DNA of 36,336 bases from Candidatus Obscuribacterales bacterium (GTDB lineage Bacteria; Cyanobacteriota; Vampirovibrionia; Obscuribacterales; Obscuribacteraceae). The stretch is taken from the NCBI GenBank assembly GCA_019747875.1, contig JAIEQI010000146.1:1-36336 (forward strand), given 5' to 3'. A model generated the notes under the pieces. That model made no database searches and was not told the DNA's origin. It saw only the letters and a program-made list of their open reading frames with translations. The translations under genes were made by a program, and so were the position numbers. Positions 1 through 9,087 of the stretch are shown here, one piece after another. Each line of letters begins with the position of its first letter. Position 1 is the first letter of the stretch.

Positions 1-375
1 GCAGAGAAGGCTGCGGCAGAGAAGGCTGCGGCAGAGAAGGCTGCGGCAGAGAAGGCTGCGGCAGAGAAGGCTGCGGCGGAGAAGGCTGCGGCAGAGAAGG
101 CTGCGGCGGAGAAGGCTGCGGCAGAGAAGGCTGCGGCAGAGAAGGCTGCGACAGAGAAGGCTGCGACAGAGAAGGCTGCGACAGAGAAGGCTGCGGCAGA
201 GAAGGCTGCGACAGAGAAGGCTGCGGCGGAGAAGGCTGCGACAGAGAAGGCTGCGGCAGAGAAGGCTGCGGCAGAGAAGGCTGCGGCAGAGAAGGCTGCA
301 ACAGAGAAGGCTGCGGCGGAGAAGGCTGCGGCAGAGAAGGCTGCGGCAGAGAAGGCTGCGGCGGAGAAGGCTGCC
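1..375 (+). repeat. Tandem 15-bp repeat, 25 copies (AEKAA)
   Basis: The unit GCAGAGAAGGCTGCG repeats head to tail 25 times, with a few variants at the first codon (gca or aca) and second codon positions (gca/gcg then gag). A 26th, degenerate unit (ADKIA) follows. Because the unit is 15 bp, gain or loss of copies keeps the reading frame. The array continues to the left edge, so the copy number is a minimum. Confidence 0.97.
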
Positions 376-1308
376 GCTGACAAAATTGCCTCAGGAACAA
401 GTTCAGGCTCTGGAACAAGCTCAGGCTCAGGAACAAGTTCAGGCTCTGGAACAAGCTCAGGCTCAGGAACAAGTTCTGGCTCAGGAACAAGTTCAGGCTC
501 AGGAACAAGTTCAGGCTCAGGAACAAGTTCTGGTTCAGGAACAAGTTCCGGCTCAGGAACAAGTTCTGGTTCAGGAACAAGTTCTGGCTCAGGAACAAGT
601 TCCGGTTCAGGAACAAGTTCTGGTTCAGGAACAAGTTCTGGCTCAGGCACAAGTTCTGGTACTGGAACGAGTTCTGGCTCTGGATTCGGCTTTGGTGGAG
701 GTACTGGTAGCGCTGGCACCGAAACAACGACGACTGCGGCCCAATTCAAAGGTGGAGTAACGGAGACTGACTATGGGACACCCTCACAAGAGGATATAAA
801 ACGGGGAAACATCGACGACACTAACAAAGTTCTAGAGGGCGGAGTTTTCGATGGTTACACAAAACCACAAAGTTTCTCTGGGAAACGCTGCATATTTACG
901 CAAACGTCTTACCAAAAGGTAGGATATGTGACGATAACGTACCAGTACAATGTCGGTATCGTTCCTCGGGATGTTATGACCAGTCCTGACGTTCAGGCTG
1001 CTAACCAAGGCGGTGATCAAATTACAAATATAGTAGGACGATGGGAAGCGGGCCCTATGCTTGCAACTGGTTACGCGCCAGGCGAGGTGGCGCAAGACCT
1101 CAGTTTCCACGTCACCAGCTGCATAAAACAAAAGCCCATGAATCCCCCAGAACGGAACGAAGCCCCAGTCGGCCCCTACTCATGGACAATGCCTACCACT
1201 GGTCAATCCAAGATTCCAATGGATACAAAGTTGGTTTCAATCATATCGGCTCCCAGATATGAAAACACAAGACCACCTGGTGGTCCTCGAGCGTCAGAAG
1301 GCTATTAG
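1..1308 (+). CDS. Repeat-rich protein, 5' end missing
   Basis: The frame starting at base 1 is open with no stop until TAG at 1306-1308, giving at least 435 residues, so the gene begins left of the window. Three zones are visible. Residues 1-125 are 25 pentapeptides of the AEKAA or TEKAA kind, expected to form a charged alanine-rich helix. Residues 131-226 are SGTSSG-type units, a flexible Ser/Gly/Thr linker. About 180 non-repetitive residues follow, ending in PRASEGY. The tail contains a run rich in aromatic and beta-prone residues (VGYVTITYQYNVGIVP) and two Cys. The layout resembles a cell-surface or envelope protein with stalk and linker, but no signal peptide is available to see and I recognise no family in the tail. 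A TPR gene starts 11 bases downstream, so the two are probably co-transcribed. Confidence 0.75.
   Translation, partial: AEKAAAEKAAAEKAAAEKAAAEKAAAEKAAAEKAAAEKAAAEKAAAEKAATEKAATEKAATEKAAAEKAATEKAAAEKAATEKAAAEKAAAEKAAAEKAATEKAAAEKAAAEKAAAEKAAAEKAAADKIASGTSSGSGTSSGSGTSSGSGTSSGSGTSSGSGTSSGSGTSSGSGTSSGSGTSSGSGTSSGSGTSSGSGTSSGSGTSSGSGTSSGSGTSSGTGTSSGSGFGFGGGTGSAGTETTTTAAQFKGGVTETDYGTPSQEDIKRGNIDDTNKVLEGGVFDGYTKPQSFSGKRCIFTQTSYQKVGYVTITYQYNVGIVPRDVMTSPDVQAANQGGDQITNIVGRWEAGPMLATGYAPGEVAQDLSFHVTSCIKQKPMNPPERNEAPVGPYSWTMPTTGQSKIPMDTKLVSIISAPRYENTRPPGGPRASEGY
391..678 (+). repeat. Tandem 18-bp repeat, 16 copies (SGTSSG)
   Basis: The unit TCAGGAACAAGTTCTGGC and close variants repeat 16 times in frame with the upstream array. 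Most differences are synonymous (agc/agt, tca/tct/tcc, ggc/ggt), which points to selection on the encoded Ser/Gly/Thr linker rather than a very recent slippage expansion. The last unit begins with act (Thr). Confidence 0.95.
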
Positions 1309-1319
1309 GAGCTAATTGC

Positions 1320-2609
1320 ATGAAATCTATAGCAACGATTCTCGTCCTATCCGCCTTCGTCGGAATGATTGCGCCGGCGTTCTCGGCAAATTCTGATGAC
1401 GCAATGAGCAAAGCTATCCTAGCGCATTCTTTGCATCAATATCAGGAAGCGGAACAGTTATATCAAGACGCACTCAGTCAAGCTGAATCGAATGGGAAAA
1501 TTGATTCCCAGATATTAGCGCTAAAGGGTCTAGGATCCTTGTCGATGAATCTGGGAAAAAACGAAGATGCGGTAAAAAGCTACAGGAAAGCAATGGTCCT
1601 CGAGAATTCGCGGGACAACGTTAGTGATGAGGTCAGGACAAATACTCTCATTAGCCTGGCCACTGCATATAGAAATCTAGACAAATTTTCTGAAGCTGAG
1701 CCTCTTTACACAAAAGCATTGAATTTGGCAAAAACTTCTCACAATAAAGAAAACGAATCAATTGCATTGGATCATTTATCAACCCTGTGTAGATATGATG
1801 GTCGCTTGGGTGAGGCAGATACTTATAGCAAGCAAGCTGTGAGTGCCGCTGAGTCGCAGTGGGGATCTAACAATATGAATACTGCTTTGGCGAAAGCCAA
1901 TCGAGGAAAACTTCTCGCCCTGCAGGGCCGATACCGCGAAGCAGAAGCGATACTTGGAAGTGCACTTGCCGTTGGAAGCAAAATTACCAATGGCGGAAAT
2001 GATTTGAATGTGGCTTCCATCGAATCCGATCTCGCTTTAGTGTTTCTTACCCAGGGAAAGTTAGAGCAGGCAAAAAGCCACTACACCAAGGGCATTGAAA
2101 TGCGATCTAAGCTCGCAGGACGCACTGATGTTGGTGTTGCGGACATGGAGTCCAACCTCGCTCGTGCTTACCTGGAAGGCGGTAATCTATCTAAAGCAGC
2201 AGAAATATCTGAACACGCGCTTTCTATTGCAGAAGCTAAGTTCGGAACTAAGAGTCCAAACCTGTTTAACGACTTGATAGTCTTGGGCTCTGTGTACAAC
2301 GCAAAGGGAAACACTAGCAAAGCTTTGGAACTCGCGCAACGCGCGCTGGAGATGGGAAGATCTTACAAAGCTTTGCTCTTAATGGCACAAGTCCATCGGG
2401 CTCGTGGTGATATGTCGTCTGCGCAAAAATTCGCCAGGGAGGCTGTTACCACATGTGAGCAGCGTCTCGGGCCAGAGCATCCGCAAGTAGCGAAGTGTCT
2501 CGTTGAACTCGCGACATGTGTTAGGCGAAGCAATCCAGCAGAAGCAGTCGCTTTAGAGAAGCGCTCAAAATCAATTCAGGATCGCATAACGACACTGAAC
2601 AATCTGTAA
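1320..2609 (+). CDS. Secreted TPR-repeat protein
   Basis: The 429-residue product begins with a Lys, a hydrophobic run and an Ala-x-Ala-like site (residues 1-23, ending PAFSA), a typical Sec signal peptide, so the protein is probably exported. The rest is nearly all tetratricopeptide repeats of the kinesin-light-chain/TPR_12 type: segments such as YQEAEQLYQDALSQAES (about residue 41), FSEAEPLYTKALNLA (about 123), REAEAILGSALAVG, and near the C-terminus LGPEHPQVAKCLVELATCV, a hallmark of that subfamily. TPR arrays bind other proteins, so this is a scaffold or adaptor with unknown partner. The ATG is preceded by AGGAG at suitable spacing, 11 bases after the stop of the upstream repeat protein. 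Its 3' end converges on upp with 27 bases between. Confidence 0.88.
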   Translation: MKSIATILVLSAFVGMIAPAFSANSDDAMSKAILAHSLHQYQEAEQLYQDALSQAESNGKIDSQILALKGLGSLSMNLGKNEDAVKSYRKAMVLENSRDNVSDEVRTNTLISLATAYRNLDKFSEAEPLYTKALNLAKTSHNKENESIALDHLSTLCRYDGRLGEADTYSKQAVSAAESQWGSNNMNTALAKANRGKLLALQGRYREAEAILGSALAVGSKITNGGNDLNVASIESDLALVFLTQGKLEQAKSHYTKGIEMRSKLAGRTDVGVADMESNLARAYLEGGNLSKAAEISEHALSIAEAKFGTKSPNLFNDLIVLGSVYNAKGNTSKALELAQRALEMGRSYKALLLMAQVHRARGDMSSAQKFAREAVTTCEQRLGPEHPQVAKCLVELATCVRRSNPAEAVALEKRSKSIQDRITTLNNL

Positions 2610-2636
2610 TTTGTTTCGAGCCGGGATGTCCGTACT

Positions 2637-3281
2637 TTACGTGCCGAAGATTCGGTCGCCGGCATCTCCGAGTCCTGGGACGATGAAGCCGTGCTCGTTT
2701 AAGTGGCTATCGATGGAGGCTGTTGTAATTTTCACATCCGGATACGCCGAATGCACCCTCTTAATGCCTTCGGGGGCTGCGAGGAAACACACCATGTGGA
2801 TTTTCTTCACTTCGAGTTTGTGAAAGAGCGCGATTGCATCGCAAGCTGAGCCGCCAGTGGCAAGCATAGGGTCAAGGACGTAAACTTTGCTTTCTGCAGG
2901 CAGTTGATCGGGCAGTTTTGCGTAATAGGAGATGGCTTGAAGCGTTTGCTCATCCCTCTTTAGACCGATGTGGTAGATGCGTGAATTCGGTGGGACCAGG
3001 TCATGAGCTGCCTCGGCGAGAACTAGCCCCGCGCGCAGCACCGGTGCGATAATCACGTAATCGCTGATTACTGTTCCTTTTGCCGGTCCGACAGGGGTTT
3101 CGACATCGCACTCGCGACCGACCAAATCCCGCATAGCCTCATAAGCAAGGGCTTTGCTGAGCTGTATCGCCGTTTTTCGGAACTCGCTAGATGGAGTTTG
3201 ATAGTCTCTCAGGCGCGTCAAATACTGCTGAATAAGTGGGTGGTCACAGACTTGAACATTAGATGCCGTTGAAGTTTTCAT
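2637..3281 (-). CDS. upp: Uracil phosphoribosyltransferase
   Basis: Converts uracil plus PRPP to UMP in cytosolic pyrimidine salvage. The 214-residue length matches the family (about 208). The PRPP-binding loop DPMLATGGS is at residues 137-145, and the C-terminal GLGDAGDR uracil-binding segment is at 203-210. The reading frame is open further upstream, but family proteins start near the MKTSTAS methionine, so ATG at 3281 is chosen; a GGAG lies about 13 bases before it, a rather long spacing. The gene diverges from the Ser/Thr kinase gene and converges with the TPR gene. Confidence 0.95.
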   Translation of the reverse strand: MKTSTASNVQVCDHPLIQQYLTRLRDYQTPSSEFRKTAIQLSKALAYEAMRDLVGRECDVETPVGPAKGTVISDYVIIAPVLRAGLVLAEAAHDLVPPNSRIYHIGLKRDEQTLQAISYYAKLPDQLPAESKVYVLDPMLATGGSACDAIALFHKLEVKKIHMVCFLAAPEGIKRVHSAYPDVKITTASIDSHLNEHGFIVPGLGDAGDRIFGT

Positions 3282-3430
3282 CACGCTGCCATTGCTCCGT
3301 GCGGTTAGGAATGCAAACGATCTGACAGTATAGACCGTTCGCGCCCGAATCTGGCGCCTTCGCTTCCAACTGTGGCGATTTTGCAATATCCTGCAATGAC
3401 AGAAACAAGATGAGCCTTGTCGAGTTTTGA

Positions 3431-3459
3431 TTGACTTGTGCCGGGGAACGAAAGATTAA
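3431..3459 (+). promoter_or_regulatory. Possible sigma70-type promoter for the kinase gene
   Basis: TTGACT (3431-3436) and GATTAA (3454-3459) are separated by 17 bp. The -35 is close to consensus but the -10 matches only in part. Transcription would start very near the kinase start codon, leaving almost no leader. Confidence 0.3.
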
Positions 3460-3477
3460 GGCTTCCTGGAACCGGTT

Positions 3478-5448
3478 TTGACGAGTTACCTGATGCGCGA
3501 AGCTCAAGATATTAAAAACGATCAAGCTGAATCCGATGCGGATGAAACCCTCGCTTTGCAGCGGAACCGGAGTCCTGCTCCGAGCTCCGATCCCCCTCAA
3601 CTACCTGCTGGATTTCAATTCATAGAAGTACTCGGTGAGGGCGGTGCGAGCATAGTTTCGAAAGCTTTTGAAGCTCGACTTCAGCAAACCGTTGCGATCA
3701 AAGTCCTCAAAGACTGTGATTCACCGGAAACCGATCTCAGTCGCAAGCTTATGCGTGAAAGTCGCGCTATTGCAAAACTAGATCATCCGAACATAGTGAA
3801 GTTGTTTCAGGTTGGTTATACGCCGACGGGCGCACCATATTTGGTGTACGAGTTCCTGTCTGGATTGACGCTTGAGCAAGCGATGAAAAACGATACGCTG
3901 CATCCGGCGGAATACTTTGTCATCTTCGACGAGATTCTAAAGGGACTTTCGCATATCCATAATTCTGGGCTCGTGCATCGAGACATCAAACCTTCAAATG
4001 TGATTCTCACGCATGGAGCCACCGTGACTGGTGCCTACAGCGGGGTGAAAATTCTCGACTTCGGGATTGCAAAAGAGGTTTTTGAGGGCGATGATCCCAC
4101 TGCTACAACGAGCTCCGGCTCGCTCGTAGGTAGTCCACCCTACATGAGCCCGGAACAATGTCAGCGGAAAAAACTAGATGGGCGCTCCGATTTGTACGCA
4201 GTGGCCTGCATGCTTTACGAGGCGCTGTCCAAGAAACGAGTTTTTTCGGGCAATACCCCAATGGATATTATGTATAAGCAGATACACGAGGCACCGCCGC
4301 CGCTGCCCGAACTTGGAGGTGGTCCTGCGTTTCAGTCGGCCATTAGCACATTGATTTCGCAAGCACTCTCGAAGAACCCTGAGGGGCGTCCTTCCAGTGC
4401 TGCTGAGTTCCGAACATTGTTATATGCAGCGGCCAACTTGCACTCGGATGCTGTTCCATCCAGAATAAGCATGCCGAAAGCCAAGCTCAGCCAGCCGATG
4501 CTGGTAGCTGCCGCCTTTCTGTCTGCCTTGCTTCTTCTCGGCTATGGGATCTTTCGGACTCAAAGCAATCAAGTGCTGGATAAGAAAATACCGTGGAAGA
4601 AAACCAACGTTCGAGCGCTCTCTATCAGCTCTCAAATCAAAGCAATCTCTTCTGATATGAAAGTGGCTGAGAATCACAACGCTAAGAGTCAAGCGGAAGT
4701 GGATTTCTTCTTAAAGAGAATCGACGAGATCACGCCACAACTGAAGTCTCCTGCAGATCGTTTTGCGGTTCATTTTTTGCGCGCGAAGCTTTATGAATGG
4801 ACCGGACAATGGACCAACGTGATCGACGAGAAGACAAAGTGCATAGAATGTTGCCAACGACCGGATGGAAAGCTCTGTATTGAAGCAGCTGATTGCTTCT
4901 ATGAGATTGGGCGGGTTCTGCGAGATATGAAGATGTTTAAGCAAGCAAAGGAATTTCTTACTAAGGCAAAGCAGATGCTTCATGCAAGAGACACCGATTA
5001 CGATAACGTTGTTTCGTTGAATCTACCTCAAGAATATAATGTGCGGCTTGGACCTGATTTTGAGCATAGGAATCTCAATCTGCTTGCCGATATTTATTAC
5101 AATGAAGGCGACTTCAAGCATGCTCGCGAAAACTATGAATCTTTTTTGGGGCGCTTGGATCAATTCAACCGTGTAGAAGAGTACATGGAAGCAAGACTCC
5201 GCCTCTCTGAAATAATTGAAAAGGAAGACGGAACCGCTGCCGCCAAGGCTTACTTATTTGATTCCGCGCTTCGCTTATCGAGATATCGATATGTCACTGA
5301 CGAATCAGTAAGAGTGTTCGACAGACTCGTTGAACACTGTAAAACGAAGCATTGGGATTCGGTGGTGAGGCAACTTGAGCTTGTTCGCAAAGCACTTGTG
5401 CAGCGAGTCCAGCACCGTAATTCTCAAATGAAGTTGCAGTTGAAGTAG
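3478..5448 (+). CDS. Membrane Ser/Thr protein kinase with C-terminal TPR-like region
   Basis: A PknB/Hanks-type kinase. The glycine loop is LGEGGASIV (52-60), the ATP lysine is K75 in TVAIK, the catalytic loop is HRDIKPSN (167-174), DFG is at 194-196 and the activation segment ends GSPPYMSPE (218-226). All key residues are present, so the kinase should be active. One hydrophobic segment (about 341-359) is followed by some 300 residues rich in helical repeats (KQAKEFLTKAKQML, FKHARENYESFLGRL) that look like TPRs. The expected topology is a cytosolic kinase with the repeats outside the membrane as a sensor or docking region. The start is uncertain: TTG at 3478 or ATG at 3493 (15 bases on), neither with a strong ribosome-binding site. 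It diverges from upp and no obvious substrate gene is adjacent. Confidence 0.93.
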   Translation: MTSYLMREAQDIKNDQAESDADETLALQRNRSPAPSSDPPQLPAGFQFIEVLGEGGASIVSKAFEARLQQTVAIKVLKDCDSPETDLSRKLMRESRAIAKLDHPNIVKLFQVGYTPTGAPYLVYEFLSGLTLEQAMKNDTLHPAEYFVIFDEILKGLSHIHNSGLVHRDIKPSNVILTHGATVTGAYSGVKILDFGIAKEVFEGDDPTATTSSGSLVGSPPYMSPEQCQRKKLDGRSDLYAVACMLYEALSKKRVFSGNTPMDIMYKQIHEAPPPLPELGGGPAFQSAISTLISQALSKNPEGRPSSAAEFRTLLYAAANLHSDAVPSRISMPKAKLSQPMLVAAAFLSALLLLGYGIFRTQSNQVLDKKIPWKKTNVRALSISSQIKAISSDMKVAENHNAKSQAEVDFFLKRIDEITPQLKSPADRFAVHFLRAKLYEWTGQWTNVIDEKTKCIECCQRPDGKLCIEAADCFYEIGRVLRDMKMFKQAKEFLTKAKQMLHARDTDYDNVVSLNLPQEYNVRLGPDFEHRNLNLLADIYYNEGDFKHARENYESFLGRLDQFNRVEEYMEARLRLSEIIEKEDGTAAAKAYLFDSALRLSRYRYVTDESVRVFDRLVEHCKTKHWDSVVRQLELVRKALVQRVQHRNSQMKLQLK

Positions 5449-5754
5449 CGGCAAAAGATGCCGAAACGAAGCTCTTGCATCTACAGTTCGCAGTATCATC
5501 GAAGGGGCAAGCTCTGTCAAGAATAGGAAACTGCACGTTTACGCATTTCATTTACGGAGCCGTAGCAGGTTTGAGTGTTTGCTTGATTAGCAGGATTTGG
5601 CGATATCACCGAACTGGGTAGGCAGAAATGATCGACTGCTGTCGGTGCTCGAACACATCGGCAAAATTAGGGACGTTTGCAAGAATGTTTTCGTTGGAAG
5701 CGAGAACCAACTTGGATGCGTAATCCGTTGGACAAATTTTGGAGATTACTAGAC

Positions 5755-6534
5755 ATGGCTACAGAAAACGAGAACGAAACGAAAGAAGTAAAAGATAACA
5801 CAGCCGAAGGAGCAGCCGCCGCAGCCGCTAGCGGCGCCGCAGCAGAAATGGCTTCAGAGGTCTTTACGCGTACTGCACCAAGCAATCCGCAAGATGCGCA
5901 GACACCCGCTAGCGATAAGGGGCAAAGCTTACAGGAATATCTGGATAAGGGTGGCCGCCTGACTGGTGTTTCGGATCTGCTAAAACAAAGTGGCAGTCTC
6001 GATAACCTAAATGACCCCGGTAAGGCCGGTGATAGCTTGAAGGATCTGATGGATCGCAGCAAAAGGGCTGAAGATTTGGATAAAATCATTATGGGTGACG
6101 AGCTTCCTCGAATCGGTGAGATTATCCGTAGCCCGTGGCAGCAGCTAACAATGAAGACCGAAGGGATGCACGACTTGCAAACCGGCGATCGCCTCGTAGT
6201 AAAAGATGGCAAGGAAACTTTGGTCACAACCAATGGCGATGTCATTACAGTTAACAAAGACGGCTCAGTTAAAGTCGAAGGCGAGATCAAGGAAGTATCT
6301 GTTGATCAAGATGGCAATCAGGTGTACACAATGTCCGATGGTGCCAAAGTAAGGATCGGTAAAGATGGTATTAGTTCCGTAGAAAGAAACCATCAACGAG
6401 CTTCGCTGGTGCAGCCATTTAAGATTGGTCCGATCAGGCACCCATTTGAACAAATAAAGCCGCTTTGGGCGGACCCAAGCCGTGATCTGGACAAGTATCC
6501 GGGAGTACGCCCGGATCACAGAAAGGGTAGCTAG
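5755..6534 (+). CDS. Hypothetical protein with DG-rich beta repeats
   Basis: A 259-residue protein I do not recognise. The open frame extends upstream to a TTG at 5677, but ATG at 5755 has GGAG ten bases before it and is preferred. The N-terminus is acidic, then Ala-rich (about 19-34). A central charged helical part is followed by short repeating strands with Asp-Gly turns: VKDGKETLVTTNGDVITV, NKDGSVKVEG, VDQDGNQVYTMSDGAKV and IGKDGISSVE (about 145-215). Such repeats occur in beta-solenoid or hairpin-stack proteins, but the fold is a guess. No signal peptide or membrane segment is seen. The C-terminal 40 residues are Pro- and Arg-rich. A protein with similar DG turns is encoded at 30846. Confidence 0.7.
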   Translation: MATENENETKEVKDNTAEGAAAAAASGAAAEMASEVFTRTAPSNPQDAQTPASDKGQSLQEYLDKGGRLTGVSDLLKQSGSLDNLNDPGKAGDSLKDLMDRSKRAEDLDKIIMGDELPRIGEIIRSPWQQLTMKTEGMHDLQTGDRLVVKDGKETLVTTNGDVITVNKDGSVKVEGEIKEVSVDQDGNQVYTMSDGAKVRIGKDGISSVERNHQRASLVQPFKIGPIRHPFEQIKPLWADPSRDLDKYPGVRPDHRKGS

Positions 6535-6610
6535 TCCTTTCTTTGCTCAATTTGGAGTCCGTGTACCAGGACTATGGGACGCCAGCTCCGCTGAACAACT
6601 AATTTAACTC

Positions 6611-6639
6611 TTGGCGGATTGCGTTTTGCTTTCCGCCAA
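6611..6639 (-). terminator. Hairpin just after dxr
   Basis: TTGGCGGA (6611-6618) pairs perfectly with TCCGCCAA (6632-6639) around a 13-base loop. It sits eight bases beyond the dxr stop. There is no good T run after it on the minus strand, so it is either a weak terminator or an mRNA 3'-end stabilising hairpin. It could also serve the plus-strand gene ending at 6534. Confidence 0.5.
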
Positions 6640-6646
6640 ACCATTA

Positions 6647-7822
6647 TTAGCCGTGATAGATGGGAGTATGACCAAGGTTCTGTGCCGCTGTGCGAGCCCA
6701 CTGATCTACATGCAGAATGTCATCGAGAGATGGATTCGCGATCGGCTTGTGCATCTCAAGGATCTTTTCGAGTTTGAGAGCGATTTCGTAGAAAGTAATT
6801 TCTTTTCTCAAATATGCGTAAACGAGCTCCTCATTTGCCGCATTGAGCACAGCTGCAGAGCTATCGTCCTTTGCCGCCACTTCTCTTGCAATTCCCAAAC
6901 ATGGAAATCGTTCCAGGTCCGGCGATTCAAAGCTGATGGAGCCGACCTTCAGCAGATCCAGCAATGGCACGCTGCGTGATTCTTTGCGGTCAGGGTAATA
7001 GAGCGCATAGTGAATCGGAAGGTGCATGTCGGGTACTCCGAGTTGTCCTACAACTGATCCGTCGGTAAACTCAACTGCTGAATGCAAGATAGACTGCGGA
7101 TGGATGAGCACTTCAATCTTCTCTGCAGGCACATCAAAAAGCCATCTTGCTTCAATTATCTCCAGCCCCTTGTTCATCAAAGTCGCTGAATCGATGGTAA
7201 TCTTCTGTCCCATCGACCAGTTGGGATGCTTTAACGCGTCCTGAGGCATTGCTTTTGCGATGTCGTCTTTTGACCAGGTGCGAAAGGGTCCGCCAGATCC
7301 TGTTAATATGATTTTCTTGAGATCGGCAGTTGTGTATCCGGCTAGACTTTGATGAATTGCCGAGTGTTCGCTATCAACCGGCACTATCTGCGCATTGCAT
7401 TGTTTCACCATCGGCATGATGATTGACCCTGCTGCCACCAGTGTTTCTTTGTTCGCTAAAGCGATCGTTTTGCCTGCCTTCACAGCCGCAGCGGTCGGAC
7501 GAATTCCCCTGGCCCCAACCACACCGGAAACTACCGTGTCTATATTATCGAGTGAAGCCGCTTCGCATATCCCTGCGTCTCCAACCAGTACTGAGCACTT
7601 TCCATTTCCGCCTAACAACTCTCTGACTTTGTCTGCCACCACATCTGATGGCACTGCGACAACTTGCGGTTTGAACTCTTCGATTTGTTCAATAAGAAGT
7701 GGGATGTTATTGCCGCCCGCACATATCGCTATGACATCAAAATCTTCCGGATGCTTACGTGCTATGTCGAGCGTTTGCTGCCCGATGGACCCGGTAGATC
7801 CCAAGATTGAAAGGCGCTTCAC
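6647..7822 (-). CDS. dxr: 1-deoxy-D-xylulose 5-phosphate reductoisomerase
   Basis: Catalyses the NADPH-dependent conversion of DXP to MEP, the committed step of the non-mevalonate isoprenoid pathway, in the cytosol. The 391-residue length is normal. Visible motifs are the NADPH loop GSTGSIG (8-14), ANKET (123-127), the metal and substrate site VDSEHSAI (149-156), the LTGSGGPFR loop (173-181), NKGLEIIEARWLF (217-229) and HPQSILHSAVEF (241-252). The start codon is GTG at 7822, with AGGAG a few bases upstream. A TATAAAAT element lies about 40 bases further up and may be the -10 box. Confidence 0.97.
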   Translation of the reverse strand: MKRLSILGSTGSIGQQTLDIARKHPEDFDVIAICAGGNNIPLLIEQIEEFKPQVVAVPSDVVADKVRELLGGNGKCSVLVGDAGICEAASLDNIDTVVSGVVGARGIRPTAAAVKAGKTIALANKETLVAAGSIIMPMVKQCNAQIVPVDSEHSAIHQSLAGYTTADLKKIILTGSGGPFRTWSKDDIAKAMPQDALKHPNWSMGQKITIDSATLMNKGLEIIEARWLFDVPAEKIEVLIHPQSILHSAVEFTDGSVVGQLGVPDMHLPIHYALYYPDRKESRSVPLLDLLKVGSISFESPDLERFPCLGIAREVAAKDDSSAAVLNAANEELVYAYLRKEITFYEIALKLEKILEMHKPIANPSLDDILHVDQWARTAAQNLGHTPIYHG

Positions 7823-7997
7823 TATTCTCCTGGCTCATGGCGAGCGGTCAACGTTCCAGATATTTTATAGCACATCAAGCTGAGCAGTTAGAAATCCACA
7901 GATCTTAGGGTCGAAACTGTTGCGTTAGGAGTTTAGCGACCCTCCAGAGCTGGCGGATTCACCGGGATGTCCCCTGACTGTCACATTGAATCACATA

Positions 7998-8013
7998 TAA
8001 CTGAAGTCAGTTA
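7998..8013. promoter_or_regulatory. Small inverted repeat between dxr and the next gene
   Basis: TAACTGA-AG-TCAGTTA forms 7-bp arms around two bases. This is too tight for a terminator loop and more like a dimeric protein-binding site. It lies in the 227-base gap between dxr and the minus-strand hypothetical gene. The rest of the gap shows nothing else I can name. Confidence 0.3.
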
Positions 8014-8049
8014 CTCGATGGAGGATTGAATTCTAACAATGCTAACGGA

Positions 8050-9063
8050 CTAACCCGGAGGCAGTGCCGGTGGAAGTTCGATTGGAATTTGGCCAAGGCG
8101 CGCAAGCTGTTTGAGCATCACAAGTTGCACTTCTCTTCTGTATGCCTGATACGAAGCCCCGGACCAGTAGAAATCCGAGTTACCGTACATGAATGGACTG
8201 AGTGGTGTCTCCTGCATCACGGGCACTCGGAAATCGCCATAGGTGGAAATGATCTTCTGTGCCTTCTTAATTTCGATTATTGCTTCGTCAAGTTTTCTGA
8301 TTGTGTCCGGATTGTCCCAGCGAACTGGACGGTTGTTCACAATTCCGTCGACAATCGGCTGTGCCGCTTGCCCGGCTAGAACGTCCGAAAGATAGATTCG
8401 GAAGTAGGGATTTCTGGGTGATGTATCGGCTGCATCACGCAAGAGTTTTTCCTGATAATTCAATGCACCCATGCTTACTTCGCCCATTCTCTGGGCGTAT
8501 TTGAGCGCCGAAGTTCCGTCGCCATAGCTAGCAAAGCCAGTTTTGTTCTGGGCTTTCATGTAAACCTGAGTTGCCGCGATGCGCATCTCATCGACATCTA
8601 CATGCTCAGGTTTAAAATGATGTCCGACTTGTCGTTCGATTTCGAGCTTCTTCAAGTTTGTCGGGAAGTAATGCCGTGTCCGATCTGAGAGAGTCGGATT
8701 TATTTTGTCGTCCTGGTGCCTGAACCAGAAGAAGTAGCCTTTTCCTTCAGCGTCTACCCAGGGGGCTGGCTGAACCTTATCAGGCAATCCTTTTAGCTTT
8801 AGTGTGTGATAGTCACGGTTACGTAGTTTTGCATCAAATTCCGGGTCTCCAACAGTGAGTTCGAGAACACCGTTCTTGACCAAATGTCTATAGCGTGCGG
8901 GATCTTCAACCCGCTCGTTTCCGGTTTGAACATCAGTTCTTGGTGCGCGGTCGGGTGTTCGCAGTACATCAAGTGTCGAGAGTCCGCTTGGGCGAAGGGA
9001 ATCGCTGATTATGCGACTCGCGTCGTCCTGCAAACTAGTATTGAGTCCTGAGCGATCAGACAT
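8050..9063 (-). CDS. Hypothetical protein, about 337 residues
   Basis: Not recognised. ATG at 9063 has AGAAGG nine bases upstream and is preferred over the GTG at 9087. The first 60 residues are Ser/Asp/Arg-rich and probably disordered. The middle holds aromatic-rich segments (WVDAEGKGYFFWFRHQDDK at about 94-112). The second half is more helical, with the segment YLSDVLAGQAAQPIVDGIV and a TPR-like stretch (LDEAIIEIKKAQKIISTYG). The C-terminus is Pro-rich (PIELPPALPPG). No signal peptide or membrane helix is seen, so it is likely cytosolic. It lies alone between dxr and speD on the same strand, with gaps of 227 and 104 bases, so co-transcription is possible but not shown. Confidence 0.7.
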   Translation of the reverse strand: MSDRSGLNTSLQDDASRIISDSLRPSGLSTLDVLRTPDRAPRTDVQTGNERVEDPARYRHLVKNGVLELTVGDPEFDAKLRNRDYHTLKLKGLPDKVQPAPWVDAEGKGYFFWFRHQDDKINPTLSDRTRHYFPTNLKKLEIERQVGHHFKPEHVDVDEMRIAATQVYMKAQNKTGFASYGDGTSALKYAQRMGEVSMGALNYQEKLLRDAADTSPRNPYFRIYLSDVLAGQAAQPIVDGIVNNRPVRWDNPDTIRKLDEAIIEIKKAQKIISTYGDFRVPVMQETPLSPFMYGNSDFYWSGASYQAYRREVQLVMLKQLARLGQIPIELPPALPPG

Positions 9064-9087
9064 GCCTTTATACCTTCTATCCTTCAC

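Noticed and set aside
386..760. Gln/Glu-rich open frame on the plus strand (PQEQVQALEQ type)
   Set aside because: It is the shifted frame of the SGTSSG array; the true frame is open from base 1 to 1308.
5449..5475. CGGCA-TGCCG hairpin after the kinase gene
   Set aside because: Only 5 bp and no T run, so not a supported terminator.
5667..6290. Long open frame on the minus strand
   Set aside because: Antisense to the 5755-6534 gene, with no ribosome-binding site and atypical composition.
7860..7875. TATAAAAT near dxr as a full promoter
   Set aside because: A -10 box is plausible, but no -35 match at proper distance; mentioned only in the dxr entry.
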